Source: Gammaproteobacteria bacterium (GTDB lineage Bacteria > Pseudomonadota > Gammaproteobacteria > Steroidobacterales > Steroidobacteraceae). From it: DNA of 7,777 bases. The notes under the pieces were generated by a model. The model saw only the letters and a list, made by a program, of their open reading frames with translations, did no database searches and was not told where the DNA came from. Positions 5,280-7,777 of the stretch are shown in pieces (position 1 is the stretch's first letter; each line of letters opens with the position of its first letter). The stretch lies in assembly GCA_030040525.1 (NCBI GenBank), contig JASHTN010000028.1, positions 1-7,777 of the forward strand, in the 5' to 3' direction. The translations under genes and the position numbers were made by a program.

Positions 5280-5603
5280 ATGGACGATGTAGTCGAGCGG
5301 ATCAAGGCCGAGCTCGCCTCGGCGCCGGTGGTGCTGTTCATGAAAGGCACGCCGGATTTCCCGCAGTGCGGCTTCTCGGCGCAGACCGTCGCGGCACTGC
5401 GCGCGGTCGGCGCGCGATTCAAGCATGTCAACATCTTCGAGGAGCCGGAGTTGCGCGAGGCGCTCAAGCACTACTCGAGCTGGCCGACGTACCCGCAGCT
5501 GTACGTGAACGGCGAGCTGATCGGCGGCTGCGACATCGCGCTCGAGATGTACGAAAGCGGCGAGCTGAAGAAGCTGCTCGCCGAAGCCGGCGCGACGAGC
5601 TGA
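5280..5603 (+). CDS. grxD: Monothiol glutaredoxin, CGFS type (Grx4)
   Basis: GrxD is a class II glutaredoxin that holds and passes on [2Fe-2S] clusters bridged by glutathione, often together with BolA-type proteins, in the cytoplasm. The 107-residue product is full length. It has VVLFMKGTPDFPQCGFS (17-33) with the active CGFS at 30-33, the FxxVNIFEEPELREALKHYS region (47-66), the WPTYPQL cis-Pro motif (68-74) and the glutathione-binding GGCD (82-85). K22 before the active site is the usual glutathione contact. GAGG (5267-5270), overlapping the end of the DUF1289 gene, serves as SD. Its stop lies only four bases from the stop of the converging rnt gene, with no room for a classical terminator. 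Confidence 0.97.
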   Translation: MDDVVERIKAELASAPVVLFMKGTPDFPQCGFSAQTVAALRAVGARFKHVNIFEEPELREALKHYSSWPTYPQLYVNGELIGGCDIALEMYESGELKKLLAEAGATS

Positions 5604-5607
5604 GGCT

Positions 5608-6333
5608 CTAGCCCGGCAGCGGCGGCTCGTCCTCGGCCACCGTTTCCGCCGCCGTACTGCACCAGCCGAGCTCCCGGGCGCGCTGCTCGGCCGCCTCGTG
5701 GCTGTCGCGCAGGCGGTTGCAGACCAGGCAGAAGATCTCCGCCGAGCGCTCGGCGTCATAGCGGGCGCTGTGCGCGCTGCCCGCATCCCATTCCAGGCCC
5801 GCCACCGCGAGCGCCTTGGCGAGCACCGTCTGGCCGAGGGCGGCGCCCGCGAGCGTCGCCGTGTCGAAGCACGAGAACGGATGAAAGGGATTGCGCTTGA
5901 GGTCGGCACGCCCGACGGCGGCGTTGAGGAAGCCGAGGTCGAAGGCCGCGTTGTGGCCGGCCAGGATCGCCCGGCGGCAGCCGTAGGCGCGCACCGCGTG
6001 GCGCACCTCGCGGAACAGGCGCTGCAGCGCCTCGCGCTCCGGCAGCGCCGGGCGCAGCGGGTGGTGCGGATCGATTCCGGTGACGGCGAGCGCCGCCGGA
6101 TCGAGGCGCGCCCCCGCGAACGGCTGCACGTGGTAGGTGTGAGTCGCGCCGCGCTTGAGCACGCCGTCGGTATCCATGTCGATCAGCACCGCGGCGATCT
6201 CCAGCAGCGCGTCCGTCGCGGCATGGAAGCCGCCGCTCTCGACGTCGATCACCACCGGCAGGTAGCCGCGGAAGCGGCGCGCCATGAGCGGGGCCGCCGG
6301 CGCGCTCGGCACGGCCTCGGGCAGCTCGCTCAT
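5608..6333 (-). CDS. rnt: Ribonuclease T
   Basis: RNase T is a DEDDh-type 3'-5' exoribonuclease that trims the ends of tRNAs, 23S and 5S rRNA and other stable RNAs, and is typical of Gammaproteobacteria. The 241-residue product aligns throughout: VVIDVESGGF (27-36) with catalytic D30 and E32, DALLEIAAV (41-49), GHNAAFDLGFLNAA (126-139) with D132, LKRNPFHPFSCFDTATLAGAALGQTVLAKA (145-174) and AHSARYDAERSAEIF (187-201) with H188 and D193. All five catalytic residues are present. A C-terminal tail of about 35 residues extends past the exonuclease core and an N-terminal extension of about 20 precedes it. ATG 6333 is chosen because it overlaps the pyrC stop as ATGA and has GGAG five bases upstream. 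A GTG at 6354 would add seven residues. Confidence 0.96.
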   Translation of the reverse strand: MSELPEAVPSAPAAPLMARRFRGYLPVVIDVESGGFHAATDALLEIAAVLIDMDTDGVLKRGATHTYHVQPFAGARLDPAALAVTGIDPHHPLRPALPEREALQRLFREVRHAVRAYGCRRAILAGHNAAFDLGFLNAAVGRADLKRNPFHPFSCFDTATLAGAALGQTVLAKALAVAGLEWDAGSAHSARYDAERSAEIFCLVCNRLRDSHEAAEQRARELGWCSTAAETVAEDEPPLPG

Positions 6334-7370
6334 GCGCGCTCCGTCAGCCGCCACGCCACCCGCTCACCGGCACGCAGCGGCACGAGCTCGTCGTTGCCGA
6401 ACGGGTAGTGCGCCGGCACCTCCCAGGGCTGCTCCGTGAGCGTCAGCGTGCCGCTGTTGCGCGGCAGTCCGTAGAAATCCGCGCCATGGTGCGAGGCGAA
6501 GGCCTCGAGCCGCTCGAGCGCGCCCGCGGCAGCGAAGGCTTCGGCGTACAGCTCGATGCCGGCGTGCGCGCAGAAGATTCCGGCGCAGCCTGCCGCGGCC
6601 TCCTTGGCGTGGCGCGCGTGCGGCGCGCTGTCGGTGCCGAGGAACAGGCGCGACTCCCCGCGCGTGACGGCCGCGAGCAGCGCGGCGCGCTCGGCCTCGG
6701 CCTTGAGCACCGGCAGGCAGAAGTGGTGCGGGCGCAGTCCGCCGGCGAACAGCGCATTGCGGTTCATCAGCAGGTGCTGCGGCGTGACGGTGGCGGCGAG
6801 GCCCGCGCGTGCCCCGAGCACGAAATCCAGCGCCGCGCGCGTGGTGATGTGCTCGAGCACCATGCGCAGCTGCGGCAGCCGCGCGGCGAGCGGCGCCAGC
6901 ACCCGCTCGATGAAGCGCGCCTCGCGATCGAACACGTCGACGGCCGGGTCGGTGACCTCGCCGTGTACCTCGAGCACCATGCCGAGCTCCGCCATGCGCT
7001 CGAGCACCGGCTCGATGCGCCGCACGTCGCTGACGCCGAGCTCGGAGTGGGTGGTGGCGCCGGCCGGATAGAGCTTGAAGCCGTGCACGCGGCCGCTCGC
7101 GCGCGCGCGCGCGACCTCCTCGGGCGGCGTGTGGTCGGTGAGATAGACGGTCATCAGCGGCTCGAACTGCGCGCCCGCCGGCAGCGCCGCGAGGATCCGG
7201 CGGCGGTAAGCGAGCGCCAGCTCCGTGGTGGTGACCGGCGGGCTCAGGTTCGGCATGACGATGGCGCGCGCAAAGCGCGCCGCCGTGAACGGCAGCACCG
7301 CGCGCAGCGCCGCCCCGTCGCGCAGGTGCAGATGCCAGTCGTCCGGCCGGCGAATGACGAGCGTCGTCAT
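6330..7370 (-). CDS. pyrC: Dihydroorotase, class II
   Basis: PyrC catalyses the reversible cyclisation of carbamoyl-aspartate to dihydroorotate, the third step of pyrimidine synthesis, in the cytoplasm. The 346 residues match the compact class II enzyme (about 345-350). The binuclear zinc site is complete: DWHLHLRDG (11-19) with H13 and H15, GFKLYPAGATT (97-107) with K99 as the carbamylated lysine, EVHGE (134-138) with H136, EHITT (173-177) with H174 and GTDSAPH (245-251) with D247. The flexible-loop and substrate region TVTPQHLLMNRN (194-205) and the C-terminal PWEVPAHYPFGNDELVPLRAGE (315-336) are also typical. The frame continues open upstream of 7370, but homology starts at MTTLVIRRPDDWHLH. 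A weak SD (AAGTGAG) precedes it. It leads a two-gene operon with rnt. Confidence 0.97.
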   Translation of the reverse strand: MTTLVIRRPDDWHLHLRDGAALRAVLPFTAARFARAIVMPNLSPPVTTTELALAYRRRILAALPAGAQFEPLMTVYLTDHTPPEEVARARASGRVHGFKLYPAGATTHSELGVSDVRRIEPVLERMAELGMVLEVHGEVTDPAVDVFDREARFIERVLAPLAARLPQLRMVLEHITTRAALDFVLGARAGLAATVTPQHLLMNRNALFAGGLRPHHFCLPVLKAEAERAALLAAVTRGESRLFLGTDSAPHARHAKEAAAGCAGIFCAHAGIELYAEAFAAAGALERLEAFASHHGADFYGLPRNSGTLTLTEQPWEVPAHYPFGNDELVPLRAGERVAWRLTERA

Positions 7371-7505
7371 ACGGCTCACTTGCTTTACCTGCCGCTGCTG
7401 GCCATCATTGCGCATTCTATCGCGACCGCAGCCCGACACGTGCGCGTGTCCCGCGATCGGGATCCGCGCGCGCCGCGGCGCGAATCGCGCAGCGAGCGAA
7501 TCCGC
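7371..7505. promoter_or_regulatory. Divergent pyrC/aceE intergenic region with candidate promoter and palindrome
   Basis: This 135-base region must hold promoters in both directions. On the reverse strand TAGAAT (7414-7419) matches five of six -10 positions and lies 44 bases before the pyrC ATG, though no good -35 is found at the right distance. For aceE, TTGCTT (7380-7385) with CATCAT (7403-7408) at 17-base spacing is a weak candidate. An interrupted palindrome, GACACG-TGCG-CGTGTC (7435-7450), lies just upstream of the pyrC -10. It could be an operator or a hairpin in the aceE leader. It does not resemble the PdhR operator known from enteric bacteria. Confidence 0.35.
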
Positions 7506-7777
7506 ATGACCGAACCGCTGAAACTGGAAGATCTGGATCCGGTTGAGACCCGCGAGTGGCTCGAATCGATCGATTCGGTGCTGCAGACCCAGGGTCCGGA
7601 GCGTGCCCATTACCTGCTCGAGCGGCTGATCGATTACACCCGCCGCAGCGGCGCCTACCTGCCGTTCAAACCCAACACCGCGTACGTCAACACCATTCCG
7701 ACGGGCCGCGAGCCCGAGTACCCGGGCAACCGCGCGCTCGAGCGGCGCATCGAAGCCTACATCCGCTGGAATGCGCT
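7506..7777 (+). CDS. aceE: Pyruvate dehydrogenase E1 component, N-terminal part (3' end outside window)
   Basis: AceE is the thiamine-diphosphate-dependent E1 of the pyruvate dehydrogenase complex. It decarboxylates pyruvate and passes the acetyl group to the lipoyl domains of E2 (AceF). Ninety codons plus two bases are visible out of a usual length near 890. The N-terminus is diagnostic of the homodimeric form: DPVETREWLESIDSVL (11-26), GPERAHYLLERLIDYTRRSG (30-49), LPFKPNTAYVNTIP (52-65), EPEYPGNRALERRIEAYIRWNA (69-90). Thiamine-binding motifs lie beyond the window. The ATG at 7506 fits homology; only a weak GCGAG-type SD is seen. An in-frame GTG at 7446 would add a 20-residue Arg-rich leader and is less likely. 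Genes for E2 and E3 would be expected downstream. Confidence 0.95.
   Translation, partial: MTEPLKLEDLDPVETREWLESIDSVLQTQGPERAHYLLERLIDYTRRSGAYLPFKPNTAYVNTIPTGREPEYPGNRALERRIEAYIRWNA

Noticed and set aside
7098..7113. Alternating CG run inside pyrC
   Set aside because: It encodes an Ala/Arg-rich coding stretch (residues about 86-92) of an intact enzyme, so codon use explains it.

Overview
The window is a stretch of very GC-rich bacterial chromosome with tightly packed housekeeping and accessory genes. RNase T, the homodimeric-type pyruvate dehydrogenase E1 (AceE), class II dihydroorotase (PyrC) and a CGFS monothiol glutaredoxin (GrxD) together point to a gammaproteobacterium. The GC content and gene mix suggest a Xanthomonadales/Nevskiales/Steroidobacter-like lineage, but that finer placement is inference. 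No mobile element, CRISPR array, tRNA or rRNA is visible.

Left part (1-2059, + strand). The C-terminal end of a cyclic-di-GMP phosphodiesterase (EAL domain) enters from outside the window and stops at 702. The next 187 bases are not empty. They hold a clear fluoride riboswitch (crcB motif, about 747-810), then a hairpin able to undo it, then a second strong hairpin and a Shine-Dalgarno sequence. These precede a CPA-superfamily cation/proton antiporter (890-2059). This riboswitch-antiporter pair is the most interesting feature here, because the controlled gene is neither CrcB/Fluc nor a CLC-F fluoride exporter.

Middle part (2076-4925, - strand). The genes run leftward in the order urate-hydroxylase-type (PuuD N-terminal) membrane protein, nadC, DUF899 thioredoxin-like protein, DUF3455 secreted protein. 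The last three are joined by two ATGA stop/start overlaps, so they are very probably one translationally coupled operon. It links NAD biosynthesis to two poorly characterised, possibly redox or envelope-related proteins.

Right part (5073-7777). A promoter-like sequence leads rightward into a small four-cysteine DUF1289 protein and grxD. Converging on grxD from the right is a pyrC-rnt pair, again joined by ATGA. A 135-base divergent intergenic region with an interrupted palindrome separates pyrC from aceE, whose first 90 codons close the window. The grxD/rnt/pyrC neighbourhood resembles, from memory, an arrangement in Pseudomonas, which supports the gammaproteobacterial reading.
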